DNA of 64,000 nt. It comes from Papaver somniferum (taxonomy: Eukaryota; Streptophyta; Magnoliopsida; Ranunculales; Papaveraceae). The number at the start of each line of letters is the position of its first letter. The first letter of the stretch is position 1. Location of the stretch: positions 99,076,117-99,140,116 of the forward strand of contig NC_039358.1 of assembly GCF_003573695.1 (NCBI RefSeq), written 5' to 3'. The position numbers and the translations under genes were made by a program. Below are positions 11,278 to 22,867 of this stretch, in pieces. The notes under the pieces are model-generated. The model searched no databases, was not told the DNA's origin, and was given only the letters and a program-made list of their open reading frames with translations.

Positions 11278-12728
11278 CACCCCCAAACCTGAATTTTGCT
11301 CGACCTCGAGTAAACGAAAAAAAGAAAATCCTACCCACACCATTGTCGCTGGTCACTCGATTGCATTTAACGAATGCAATAAGCCTTTTAAACAACTAAG
11401 TGTCCCTAGCGGACGAGTTGAAGTCTTGTGAGGGTTTGCTTAGAACATACCCACAAAGTTCTAGGTCAAAAGAGAGCTCACCTTGTATGATGTGTGACAC
11501 CTTCATTTCAGTTTAAGCTCACAGCAAAATGGATCTGTCAATCTAGCTTTCAAAGACACAATTCTAACAATGTAACAACTAAGGATAAGTGATAAGAGTG
11601 TAAAGTGTATCTACACAGGTATAGAGAATGATCAGAAGTTATGACTGCCAATTACCAAGAGATAGTTTTTAGCTAAGAACCAAATTCAAAGCCAAGCTAG
11701 TTGTACGGCTTTACGAGAATTGTTAATGTTCACCTAAGAGTTGGTTATGTTTCAGTTTACCCGCATTGTACATTGATGGCATACACCCTCCCTTGCTTAT
11801 TACAAGACTATTTACAACACATAACAATACATGACTATTTATTTACATTGAATACTCTCTTATTTTGAGGCAAGAGAGAAACATTGACTATAACATTTGA
11901 AACAGAACATAATATGGAACGAACAATTGATACTCTTTATTTTTATTTTTGTATTTTTCTGAATTTTCAGATTTTTTTGTTTTTTATTTTATTATTTTTT
12001 TTTTTCATTTTCTTTTATTTTTTCAACAGATGAACAAGAAGAGAACAAGGATATCACAGTAACACTTTTGACCTATGAACAAAAAGAAAAATTACATTGA
12101 CAATAAGCAAGAGGTAACCCTTTTCGATGTACCCGGTCAAATTCAATGGTTGCTTTTCTTAATGTATCCTCCAACTTCTATCCCGGCCAACCAAAGAACA
12201 AGCTAGTCAAGTCTCATTCAGTATTCTAAAGTGATTGGAAATCTTCTTAACCGATGAAAATGGTATATCGTGCATGTGCAAGTTTCTTATCACATGTGAA
12301 TTATGCTAGAATCAAGTGGTGCCTTTTCATCTAGATTAAAAATCCTAAGATATTACATATTCAAACACCACAAATCAAGGTAGATGAGCTCAAAATTTTA
12401 TTCATTTTTTTTTTAACATGGCAGAGTTCAGTTTCAATGATGCGCACAGTGACAGACAAGGTATCTATTCTTCACCCCTAAACCTGAACTAAACATTGTC
12501 CTCGATGTTTCAAAAGATGAACAAAGTTATACTACAACATACCAAGAGAACCATGCTGACTAGAGGAAAAGGAAAGAGATTACCGGATGTCGGCGAAAGC
12601 AAGTTTTGAACTCCATTATTCAATGTTCGAATCCAACAAGAACTCAACTGATGTCACATTTGGATTAGCACAATATATACAGGAAAAAAGAAAAATAAGA
12701 CTCAACGGACTCGAGATAGAAAAATTAC
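11278..12728 (-). other. E3 3' non-coding region with polypurine tract
   Basis: It begins with the complement of the PPT (CACCCCCAAACC, 11278-11289). The rest is non-coding with a T-rich low-complexity run at about 11937-12030. It is collinear with 36120-37307 plus 47133-47330 of the second copy. No gene is seen. Confidence 0.65.
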
Positions 12729-13430
12729 CTACTGAATTATATACACACATGAGTCACCATAAATATACAACCTAAAGAGTTGAGGATCAACCCAGAAAAC
12801 GACATGCAGAAATATCGACAGCCTGAAGCATATGCAACATGACAAGGTAAGTAAGACTAAAGATATTAATGACCTACCCCCAAACATGAAATTTCCAACA
12901 GATGTGCTTTTAGATACAAAATCTAGCGATCTTAGTGGTGCATCATACACATGGTCTAATTCGAATCAAACTTTGTTAGGGACAGGCAGAGATACACATT
13001 CCAACTGTGGCTTCTCAAAAGTATTATATTTATCCGCAAAATGGACCAAAAGGACTTGAGAAGCACACATTTCCAATCCTAGGTTGGGAATTCTCAGAAA
13101 AGATGGTTTTAAAATGTTGTTACAAACCAAATCTAGGTTGGATGGAAGACCATCAATTTGTGACATGGACCGAGAGCTACATACATAACATTAGTTTTCA
13201 TGCATTTGACCATTGATATCGTTATGCACTCTCCCTACGTCAAAAACAAAAATTGCAGTATCATGCTCACAATCATTTAACAAATTAGCAAGTCCCCAAT
13301 CAGAATCATCATTATCCAAAATATCTGTGTCATGCATAATAAAATCAGAAGACACATCATACTGTGAATGAGGTAGGGAATTAGACACATCAAAGGTACT
13401 TTCATGCATAAGATCATTGGTGTCGACAAA
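12729..13430 (-). pseudogene. E3 3'-proximal reading frame, unrecognised, two stops
   Basis: One minus-strand frame runs from 13430 to 12729 with stops near 13188 and 12963; the pieces 13191-13493, 12966-13166 and 12729-12950 are in phase. The first part is acidic (DTDILDNDDSDWGLANLL). The middle has several Cys and hydrophobic residues. The end has a hydrophobic run (LISLVLLTLSCCI) and the motif HVVFWVDPQLFRLYIYG. The second E3 copy (47329-47878) keeps the same frame with Lys where this copy has its first stop, so the frame was once coding. I do not recognise the family. Its place before the PPT fits an extra 3' ORF, and an envelope-like role is only a possibility. The upstream end is cut by the solo LTR at 13436. 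Confidence 0.5.
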
Positions 13431-14502
13431 CAGTTTGTTAGAGCACTGCTCGGTCAAACTTGCATGCGTTGCTATCTCAAGCATGTTTGTCAATGTTAGT
13501 GATCAAAACTATAAGTCTTGATTTCTAGTCTCTTATAGCTAAGTCTCGGACTAGGATAGTAAGTGTAGTTGAGATCAAGGACTTCATGGCGATTCATCAT
13601 ACAAGTAGAAGGACTACTCAAGGAACCGGTGGAACTTCTCGACAAAAAGGTATGTGGAGACTTGAACTTATCTGTCACTCAAAAGTCTATATATTCTATC
13701 TCCTACTCTTTGAGACAAAAGTGGTATGTTATATATATAGACTAGATTATACACATTTGTTATTTCGAGCCGAGTATACCTCGCCTATCTATATCTCGAA
13801 ATATGTGTTGGTAAAATTTTCGCTTCGACCAAGTTTATCTTTACCTAGTGACGAAAGTCATGAATGTTTCAATCACTTTGGAAATTGCTTTGAAGAGAAA
13901 TGGTGTAACAACTGTATAACGTCATCTAAGAATGTTTCAATGATTGGAATGAGAGTTTAGATTACATAACCAATGTATTCCTTGAACAGAAGTTCTCGAA
14001 CTTTGTTGATCAAGAGAACCGTAAGTATGGAAAATGCCAAGTCCGCGAACTGCCGAATTTCTCAAACCCGAGATTTTCTCCTGGAGTTGACAAACTACTT
14101 GCGTGAGCCAAGTCCGCGAACCCAATCCGCGAACCGACGAAGTTCTCAAACCCGAGAATTTCTGTTGGAGTTTGTAAACTCTGTCCGGTGTCTAAGTCCG
14201 TGAACCTAGTCTGCGAACTTAAGAAGGTTATATATCTAAAGATGATTTCTGAACTTAATCTTAAAAGACTAAGGAATGCATTTGCAAACCGTGGCTATTA
14301 AAGTTAATGAACCGATTCAAGTGAATCAAATCATCTTTGCTTCAATTGTGTCTTGTGTAGTTACATAAGATTTCCTTGCAATTGAACAACTCTCTAACTA
14401 GTTCATTTGAGTCACTTGAACTAGTTATGGTGAAGAAGAACATGGTTGGTATGAAATGCTCATATGGTTAACATTTTTGGTAAACTATTGTTGAACCAAC
14501 AA

Positions 14503-14970
14503 TGTAGGATCAGAATCTCGCAGAAATAATACCTCAGCGAAATTATTAACAACACAACACAGCAATGTCGCAGAACAACTTCAGAAACGAAATAATAAAC
14601 GACGTCAGCTAAATCATGAGAAAAATGTGATGGTCCTGTGAAAATTAGAGAGTTTGCGAGATTAACATTTGTAAGGATGCGAGAATGTCGCAATTCATAT
14701 CCGAAAATAAAGGACAGATTAGCTGTCATCCACTATGTAATTCCTTATAAATAGCCGCTCAGTTCTAAAGGAAGGGAGAGATCTTTTCTGATTGAGAAGT
14801 AAGTAAATAGGAGAGAGAAAATTTAGAGCAGTGGTTATTCTTGATTCCTTTATCTTTTCTTGTAAGATTGGTCAAAGATTCATCAATAAAATTAAGATTA
14901 TTAATCTAAAATGAGTTGAATGTTAATGAAATCTTGTGAGGGATGTAGTGTAGGATTTCCTGCAACTACA
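14503..14970 (+). repeat. E5 5' LTR with TATA box and poly(A) signal
   Basis: It starts TGTAGGATCAGAATCTCGC and ends TTTCCTGCAACTACA. A TATAAATAG promoter is at 14746-14754, and AATAAA at 14885-14890 may serve as poly(A) signal in R/U5. A 468-bp LTR with these two signals is compact and complete. Confidence 0.85.
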
Positions 14971-14973
14971 TAA

Positions 14974-14990
14974 TGGCGCTAGAAACAGGG
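14974..14990 (+). promoter_or_regulatory. E5 primer binding site
   Basis: TGGCGCTAGAAACAGGG starts three bases after the 5' LTR end. It is a plausible tRNA 3'-end complement; the tRNA is not identified. Confidence 0.7.
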
Positions 14991-15045
14991 AGAAAATCAA
15001 ATTCAACAAACACTAATACAATGAAGGAATACAGATTATGATAGG

Positions 15046-17095
15046 GTGAGTATACACACTTGGCAATCAAATTCAGCAAAAGAAATAGATGAAGAGCAGC
15101 AAACCAGAAATAATAGACAGGTAGAGAGAAATCAAGAAGCAGATGAAGGAATAATTCATGGAGATGAGGAAATTGGAACGTTAGAAACGTTGAGACGAAG
15201 AATACATGAAGAAAGAAGAGCTGAGGCAGAAGAACGTGCAAATCTAACAAGGCAAAATCGCGAATTGAGGATGGAAAATATGAGACTACAGAGTAAAATA
15301 TCAAGAAGTACTACAAAATCATATTCAAGATCGACTAGAAGAGAGACGAGGCGAAACTCACCCACAATTAATGCTGTAAATAGTATTCGAGAAGAAATAT
15401 CAAATCCTAATGAAGAACATCGCGAAGATAGAGAAAAGACTGATGATCGTTACGTTCCACAAAATGAAACTTTTGATGATAGGCAAAATGATAGAATTCA
15501 AGAGAATAGACAACGTCAGGGACGAAATAATCAAGATGGCGAAGGAAATCGAGAGGAAGGAAGGAGAATTTTACATGAGATAGAAGCTCAAATAAATCAA
15601 CAAACGATTGAAGAAGAAATTGAAAGACATTATGCTGAACAAACACGTTTAATTTTCGAACGTGAAAGATTGAGAGAGGAAATGTAGGAACAAGAGCTTC
15701 AGGAGACAATTCGCCAGAAAAATCACGACAATCGAGAAAGAAGGCGTACACAAAACCGGAATAACGGTAATATCAATGAAGAGTATGATAGAGTACAGAG
15801 GATGGCTGAAAGACAGCGAATGGAATTGATAAGAAATGAACACAATCATGGAGGGGAAAATGAGAGACATCATCATATGCGAATTCAAGATAGAGATGAG
15901 GAAGAAAATCGCAGAAGAAGACGAGATGAGGATGATGAAGAAGAAATGCAAAATTTCGCGAGAGGAATGCTAAATAATAGAGGAGAAGACAATCATGGAG
16001 GGGAATGAGAGGAATGCTAAAAATGAGAGACATCATCAAAATTCAGGTGTAAATAAACAAATCTTAAAAGAATTAGAAGAAATGAGAGGAATGCTAAATA
16101 ATAGAGGAGAAGTAGGCAGAAGACAATTAGATGAAGCTATAGAAGAAGCTACGAAAACTCCATTTACAAGGGAAGTACAACTAGGAGGAATACCTCCGAA
16201 ATCAAATTTGCCCGCATTAACCAGCATTTTTGATGGAACAACTTGTGCAATTCAACACATTAAAGCCTACGTGAGGTGCATGTTGCAATGGGAAAATCAT
16301 GATGCCGTATTATGCAAGTATTTTGCGTCCATCTTAACAGGGGAGGCGTTAAAATGGTTCGAAGGTCTACCAAAGAATACAATAACATCCTTCAATCATT
16401 TGCAGACTACATTCCTGGGGGCATATATAAGCAACAATTCTTCGCGACCTGGTATTGAAGACGTGTTTGGATTAAAACAAAGGATTGCCGAAAGTTTGAA
16501 GCACCTAACTAAAAGATGGAGGACTATGTGTAGCGAAATGGATGGCCGTGTGGATAAGAGATATCTTATCTTATCATTTATCAATGCTATGTTTGCAACC
16601 AACCTATTGTATATCCAAATTTTCAGAGTCAAGAATACGATCACAATGACTGAATTGCGAGAACTTCAGGAAGAATATATTGCTCTACAGGAAAGGCAAA
16701 ATGAAATGGAATCATACCCAGTTGCGAACACCAGTTCACAAACAGCGAATGCAAGCTTATTACCCAAACTAATAAACACAGTGGCGAGCACTTCGCAAGT
16801 ACAACAAGAGAAGGTGATGGGCAACAATAAACAAAAACTGGTGGCTATGGGAAGCCGAGATAAAGAGGAGTATGAAAGAGAAATAAATTTCTACAATCGT
16901 GGTGGAAATAACAAGATTCAAATACTCGATCAGCCGCAAGAAACTTATGGAGGTCAAAGACAAAACTATAATAGAGGGCAAGGAGGTCACAAGGTAATAT
17001 GGGAAGAAATCAAGATGCCACCTCTAAATGCAAGTGTGGAGAAAATATGGGAAAATATGGTAATATGGGAGATAATGATGGAAGAGAAATTATGA
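15046..17095 (+). pseudogene. E5 gag (Retrotrans_gag) with charged N-terminal arm
   Basis: The first open codon block begins at 15046 (the true ATG may be later). Residues 1-320 form an extremely Glu/Arg/Asn-rich arm (ERERLREEM; RRRRRDEDDEEEMQ), probably a long charged helix. An in-frame TAG sits at 15685-15687. At about 15995-16008 the frame shifts in a region where GGAGGGGAATGAGAGGAATGC-like text is duplicated. The capsid core follows: PFTREVQLGGIPPKSNLPAL, then ALKWFEGLPKNTITSFNHL and LKHLTKRWRTMC, the classical Retrotrans_gag pattern. The C-terminus is Gln/Gly/Arg-rich. The product would be the structural capsid protein of the particle. The frame overlaps the protease frame by about 97 bases in another phase, from an indel or a programmed shift. 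Confidence 0.85.
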
Positions 17096-17098
17096 ATA

Positions 17099-17763
17099 TT
17101 GCGAAAATTTCGCCACTAGAGGAATGGCAGAAACAGATTATTTATTTTACCGCAGAAGAAATCCCCGAGGGTGAAGAGGTACATGATAATCCATTGGTAG
17201 TAAAATTAGAAATTAATCCAAAACCGAAAGAAGATGAGGATGATGAAGCTGAAGATTCATGGGCAATTAATAGGATTCTAATCGATACTGGAAGCTCTGT
17301 GAACATCTTATTTTATCATACTTATAAAACTATGGGAGGAAGAGATGATGATCTTATACCATCAACATATAAGATATATGGTTTTAATGCAACTGCCAAC
17401 AAGCCTAAAGGGGAGGTTACTATGCGAATTCCATTGAAGGGAATATCTTCTGAAATCTTGTTCTGTGTCGTTGACGTAGAATCACCCTACAATGCATTAA
17501 TTGGTCGACCTTGGCTACATGGGATTCTAGGTGTAGCTTCAACTTTCCATCAGTGCATCAAATTCCCTCACCCCAGTGGTGTAGGAATCATAAAGGGAGA
17601 TTGGGTTGAAGGAAAGAGGTGTTACGAAACTGAGGTGGAATCCTGCGAAGGAAGAGCAAACAAGAAGGAAAGTTGGCAACACAAAATCAAAGAGACACAA
17701 AGAAGTGAGAGTTTGATGGTGGATACAATCGAACGAAAAGAAGAAGAGATGTTGCGAAACTAA
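17099..17763 (+). CDS. E5 aspartic protease domain (retropepsin-like), C-terminally cut Pol
   Basis: The open frame runs from about 16999. The protease-like part has the catalytic motif ILIDTGSSVNILF, a flap-like region, and the closing motif ALIGRPWLHGILGVAS, with HQCIKFPHPSG after it, as in plant Gypsy polyproteins. Such enzymes act as dimers and cleave Gag-Pol. The frame ends with TAA at 17761-17763 after a Lys/Glu-rich tail, and no RT follows. A short Cys-containing stretch (TSKCKCGENMG) at the start may be a decayed nucleocapsid knuckle. The domain is intact, but the polyprotein is truncated by loss of pol. Confidence 0.85.
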
Positions 17764-19314
17764 TGTTAGCTCAGAATAAAAAATGGTGAAGATACCACTA
17801 CCAAAGAAGCAGTAACAGAAAATAACAAAGAAGCAGATAATGGCAAAGGTAATAAAAATAAGAAATGTATGAATGATTGATTTGATGCGACATTCTAAAA
17901 AATTGATATTTCGAAATGCAAATACGATATGATGATGTGCGAGAATCTCGCAGAGATAATGAATTCTACAAAAGACAATCAGAGAACAATGACAAAAGAG
18001 AAAGGGGCGAACCTTTATGGCGTACACCCTAGTTCGCGAATACAATTTCTCAGGAGGTAAATGTAAGACCTAAAGTACGTCATATAAGGGGGTACATGTT
18101 GCATGGCTCAGGGAGAGGCTACACCTCCACCGGAACCTGAATCATGGAGATTTGGGGTCAATAAATCCCATCCAGGAGAGGCACCTTGGATTCTCAGCTT
18201 AAGCATATGACTTAGGTTGGGCGACTAAGGTAATAAGGACTCTCCCAAGGAGTGCAGAATTTGACCAAGGCGTCGAGGTACACGGTTGAGTCAAGAGTGC
18301 CAGGGGTGTCTGGAGCGTACCTTGCCATTCTTGACAAGTCTTGGCTTATGCTGCACTCGACCCGAAGAAAACCCCACTTAGGGTGCAGTATCGTAACCAT
18401 AAGCTCTATAGGTAAAAGGGATAAGAGGCTGCGAAAGCAACTGGTTATTGTTAAGACCGGATGGGAGGAGCCAACCTTGTATGGTAGAGGTACACCTCCT
18501 TGAAGGGGCAACCAGGGGGAAGATAAGGGCGACACCCTCCATTAGGGAGTTGATAAGTGTCTTAAGATGCAAATATCATGAGGCTTTTTACTCGCAAGGT
18601 TATTAAGGCTTGTCATATTTGTGCGACAATCCTGAAGAGGCAATAATACAAAAGAAAAAGATAAGACGAGATCAATGGGTTTTCGCATGAAAGTGCGAAC
18701 ACGTCCTGCGGTTTCGTCGCAAGACGGCAATGTCATGGGGCTTTATTTTCGCAAGAATATTTAGGCCTGTCATATTGTCGCAACATTCCTGAAGAGGCCA
18801 TAATACAAAAGAAAAATTTAAGGCAAGATCAATGGGTTTTTGCATGAAAGTGCAAGGACGTCCTGCGATTTTGTCGCAATTACAAGAGGTGGCATAATAA
18901 GACCTTTAACTAGGAAGGAAAAATAAGACCACACAGGGATGAGATTTTGAAAAGAATCAAAATTCACTTCACATATGATTGCGAAATTATACATAAACAA
19001 CTGCGAAGTTTAGGCACAAAATAAGAAAAATCTGCAAAATATCTCATTTGGATACAAATAACAGAGGCAAGTATGGGAATGAATGAAATTAGAAAAGGTT
19101 ATTTGTCTCCACATGATATATTTACGCAAAAATTAAAAAATTAATGATTATGTTGATTAACTGTATTGCAAGGAAGAATTGTTTTAATGAATGCAGGTCA
19201 AAATGAAACAAACTCATATATTAAGGAATATGGAGAACCAAAAAAATTCGCAAATATACAGAAAGAAGGAATAAATGTACAAGTATTACAGAAGATCAAA
19301 GAAAGAAACAAAAA
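17764..19314. other. E5 non-coding middle, former pol region
   Basis: No RT or integrase motif is seen on either strand. The stretch includes a GC-richer block (18060-18540) and a diverged tandem duplication (18560-18895), then AT-rich DNA up to the antisense gene 3' end. It looks like sequence that replaced pol. Confidence 0.6.
18560..18895 (+). repeat. Diverged tandem duplication of about 170 bp in E5
   Basis: Two units share TCATGAGGCTTT / TCATGGGGCTTT, CCTGAAGAGG, AATACAAAAGAAAAA, AGATCAATGGGTTTT and a CGTCCTGCG...TTGTCGCAA end. The first lies at about 18565-18722 and the second at about 18733-18882. Confidence 0.7.
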
Positions 19315-22033
19315 CTACTTCTTAGTTGATCCTTCATCATCTTCATCAGACTTGTTCTCTTCTTCGTCTGCATCAGAACTTTTATCTCCATCAGAACCTT
19401 CATCACCATCATATTCTTCATCATCAGCTTCGCTATCAGAGATGGTCAGACTAGGAATATTCTTTGGGATCTCCTCCAAGAGACAAGGATAATTAGAGTG
19501 AGGAATACTATGATCATCACAAACCATTTGAATAGTTTGATTGCGAAAATGCAGAGCATCGTTCTTAAAGTTCGCAACAGTGATCTTGATTTGATTCTTT
19601 AATCGAGAATACTTATCGTTACGAGAAGAAAGATTCTTTGCGATTTCCTCTTTTTCATCTTCAAGTTCCTCAATTCTTTCTCGATATCTACTTTCAGAAT
19701 CTGCAAGCAAAAGGAAATCAATTAATAACTTAATGAAAATTCATAAGAAACAAAAGATTAGTGAAGAAGAACAGTTAATGACCTTCTGTATCAGAAATCA
19801 TATCTCTAATCAAGGCTGTATGCTCAACTTGGAGACTAACATTTACACCTAAATCTTTTCTGGCATCGTCTAAGATTTTCGCAGCCCAAGCAAATTCATC
19901 CTCATTATTTATAAGAAGACGAGAACGAATTTGGTTTTCTCTCTCGTTAAGCACAACATTTTGGCGGTTAGCTTCATCCCGTTCAAGTTGAACTTCAAGA
20001 AGAATTTCTTGGAATTTCGCCAAAGTCTCAGCACCTTGGTTAGAAATATGATCCTTATCATCTATGAGACCGCTAATTTTGGTTCTTAGATCATTGATTT
20101 TCTCTTTAGAATTAAGAAAGAAACGCTTAAATTGTTTGGCTAAGCCTAAACTAGATCTACGGTCAATCTCTAAGAGGAGAAATTTGGATCTCAGTTCATT
20201 CAGAGAAAGAGATGAAATTTTATCATTTGAGAAACTATTTAAAGATTTATTAAGATGCTCAAGAAGGGTGTCATTATCCAAGGCATTAGGAAATGAACGA
20301 AGAATGGTAGCTTCATCAGAAAGACCATAAATGTCTGCAAAAAGGATCAATCAAATAAGATAAAATAACAGGACGAATGAATGGAGGGAAAGGAGAAAAG
20401 TAACATACCATAGAGTTGATTATTAGCTTGCTGAAGACTAGAGATTTTATTCTTGTGCGAATAAGAATCAATTTCTAGTTGTTTGTTCTTCTCGCAAAGA
20501 CATTTGACTTCAGCTTCCAGTTCCTCATTCTTTGTACGATATTGAAGATTATTCTTTTCAAGAATTTCGCGTCTCCTCTCCAAATCTGAGGAAACAGCGA
20601 AAGAAGCTTTTCCAGCCTGCGAGAAAATGTAAAAAGTATTAAAATAAAAAGAGATTTTGATTTACAATAATGAAGAGGTAAAAAGACGAAGAAGTAAAAA
20701 GACGAAAGCATACCAGACTATTAAGAGAATGCAGGAAGTTGGGAGTCACCGATCTAGAAACTCCGCGAAGAGAATTATCACCATCCAATAAAGGAACATC
20801 GCAAATCGTAGCGAGATCTTTGCAGGTATTAGTGAATTGACTATCTCCCATTCCTTGCCAAGAATCAGAAAAGAGGCCAGAGAGCTTAGCCATAGAAGAT
20901 TCAGATGGAGAATCTTCATTTGCAGTAAGGTCATCATTATCCTCATCATCCTCATCACTCTCGGAGTTTTCATGAGAAGGAATATTTGAAGGAGAGAAAA
21001 AACGGATTTTTCTCTTCTTTGAAGGAGGAGCAGTTGGTTTTTCCCTGCGAAGAGCACCTTTGCCTTTATCACCAGTCTTCGCAACATTGGCAGGCTCTTC
21101 TATTTCGGCAATAATCTTCACACACAGATAAAAATAAGAAATAGAGGCAACAGTATACTGTTTAAAATCATAAGAGAATATTTCTTACCTCATCTGTGTA
21201 TGAGCGAAGAGCTAACAAGGTACTAGCCTTCCCAGTCCTGTGATTTTCAGTTTCTGGATCTGTAGAATGTCGCAAGAATCAGCGAACAAAAGAATAAAGA
21301 CAAATAAAGAAATATAAAGTGGGTGAAACTGGAAGAGACATACCTCTTTCTCCTTCTCGGGCCAAGATAATACCCAAGGTTGATAAGAAGCGATATTCTC
21401 AGGAAGAACATTTTACCCAGCAATGTAAGGTCCTTTCAGCATCAAGGGAAAAACACACCATTTATCATCTTTGGATTGGCGAGGAGTTGTGTTCTTAACA
21501 GAGTGCCAATCAATGTCTTGCATGAGTATTTTATCTTCATCAATATTATATTTCCTTTTCAAGCGAATACCCCAGCGAGTATTCTCTTTCTTCTTGGATA
21601 TTAATTCATAGTTTTCGAAGAAATTCGCTAATGTATATTTCTCAGCGACTATCTCTAGATCTACGAATTTAGGATCCCTAAGCTCTTTGGAATAAAGATA
21701 TCCTTTACCAGCACCACGGTTAGCGAACTCCATCATCAGACGGATGCAATCCCCACTCAATTGGAAGATAGCTCGCGAAAATCCAGAGTGAGCGAGGATT
21801 TCATAGAACAGAGGAATATCTGGGTCATAAAGAGGAATAGGGATACCTGTGAGAATTTGACCTAGCGAAACTATGATTGATTGATCATCACAATGTTGAT
21901 CAGAGAAAAGTTTGATACAAATAATTGACTTGGCACTTTCACCAGGAATGGTAGAAAGTGTGAAACCTTTCTCAGCAAGATCTTTTTGGACGTCTTTTAA
22001 GTTTTTCTCATGTTTGTGGCCACTTGGAGGCAT
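19315..22033 (-). pseudogene. E5 antisense six-exon gene (gypsy-type transposase-like N-terminus, coiled coil)
   Basis: ATG at 22033 (MPPSGHKHEKNLKDV). My exon model is 22033-21344, 21259-21189, 21115-20714, 20616-20409, 20334-19783 and 19700-19315, all with GT-AG borders. Splice phases agree at introns 3-5, the exon 1/2 junction is one base off, and an in-frame TAA lies at 21413-21415. The total is about 2.3 kb, some 770 codons. Exon 1 has DIPLFYEILAHSGFS and LSGDCIRLMMEFANRG, which resembles the putative gypsy-type (Transposase_28, PF04195) domain of plant retroelements. Exon 3 holds a basic PPSKKRKIRFF, a likely nuclear signal, and acidic runs. Exons 4-6 are coiled coil (EEIAKNLSSRNDKYSRLKNQ), ending in an Asp/Glu-rich tail. 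Function unknown. The reverse orientation explains why introns survived. Confidence 0.75.
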
Positions 22034-22035
22034 AT

Positions 22036-22200
22036 CTAAATATAGAGTATGGGAATGGATGAAAAGTAAGAACATTGAAGAGGGAAGAATTACAGTAGCA
22101 GAACTTACGGAAGAACAATAGAGTTGCAGAGATGAGAGAGTAAAAAGAGAAGAGAAGGTAAAAAGAAAATGGAAAGAAGAGTAAGAAGAATATATAAAGA
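22036..22200 (-). promoter_or_regulatory. Promoter, 5' UTR and UTR intron of the E5 antisense gene
   Basis: On the minus strand a TTTATATATT box (about 22189-22198) precedes a pyrimidine-rich leader (CTTCTTACTCTTCTTTCC). A consensus donor GTAAGTT starts at 22108 and an acceptor TTTAG ends at 22036, two bases before the ATG at 22033. The 73-base intron therefore lies wholly in the 5' UTR. Transcription would oppose the LTR promoter. All is inferred from signals. Confidence 0.6.
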
Positions 22201-22399
22201 AGATTTTTTACTCGAAGAAATAAATACCATTAATGCGAAAAGACGTGAGCGGTTGAAAAGCAGCGGTTACAGAAGACGTGTCAAGAAATAGATAGAAGAA
22301 AGGATACGTGTGATAAATGCAGAATATGAAGAGATGGACAGCTGCGGCATTTCTCACATCATTCTCTACTTCGCAAAGAATATATGAGAAGAGGCAAGA

Positions 22400-22867
22400 T
22401 ATAGGATCAGAATCTCGCAGCAATAATACCTCAGCAAAATTATTAACAACACAACACAACAGAGTCGCAGAACAACTTCAGAAACGAAATAATAAACGAC
22501 GTCAGCTAAATCATGAGAAAAATGTGATGGTCCTGCGAAAATTAGAGATTTTGCGAGATTAACATTTGTAAGGAAGCAAGAATGTCACAAGTCATATCCG
22601 AAAATAAAGGACAGATTAGCTGTCATCCACTATGTAATTCCCTATAAATAGCCGCTCAGTTGTAAAGGAAGGGAGAGATCTTTTCTGATTGAGAAGCAAG
22701 TAAATAGGAGAGAGAAAATTTAGAGCAGTGGTTATTCTTGATTCCTTTATCTTTTCTTGTAATATTGTTCAAATATTCATCAATAAAATTAAGATTGTTA
22801 ATCTAAAATGAGTTGAATGTTAATGAAATCTTGTGAGGGATGTAGTGTAGGATTTCCTGCAACTACA
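22400..22867 (+). repeat. E5 3' LTR
   Basis: It matches 14503-14970 over the full 468 bases, with a TATAAATAG copy near 22645 and the end TTTCCTGCAACTACA. The first dinucleotide reads TA instead of TG, a change that would hinder a new integration. Confidence 0.85.

Larger units (their letters stand above)
14503..22867 (+). mobile_element. E5: Gypsy-type element with gag-protease and an antisense gene, no RT
   Basis: LTRs 14503-14970 and 22400-22867 (468 bp each) are flanked by AACAA (14498-14502 and 22868-22872). The PBS TGGCGCTAGAAACAGGG lies at 14974-14990. A purine-rich GAGAAGAGGCAAGA lies before the right LTR. The plus strand has gag and protease (15046-17763). The right half has a multi-exon gene on the minus strand (19315-22200). 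No reverse transcriptase, RNase H or integrase is seen, so the element is non-autonomous. The LTRs have diverged little except in the first 80 bases, and the right LTR starts TA instead of TG. Confidence 0.9.

Noticed and set aside
14966..16227. Minus-strand frames opposite E5 gag
   Set aside because: Shadow frames of a purine-rich coding region; Phe/Leu/Ser-rich without domain features, while the plus strand has a clear gag.
18252..18535. Frames on both strands in the GC-richer block of E5
   Set aside because: Overlapping frames on opposite strands with no recognisable motifs; no support for coding.
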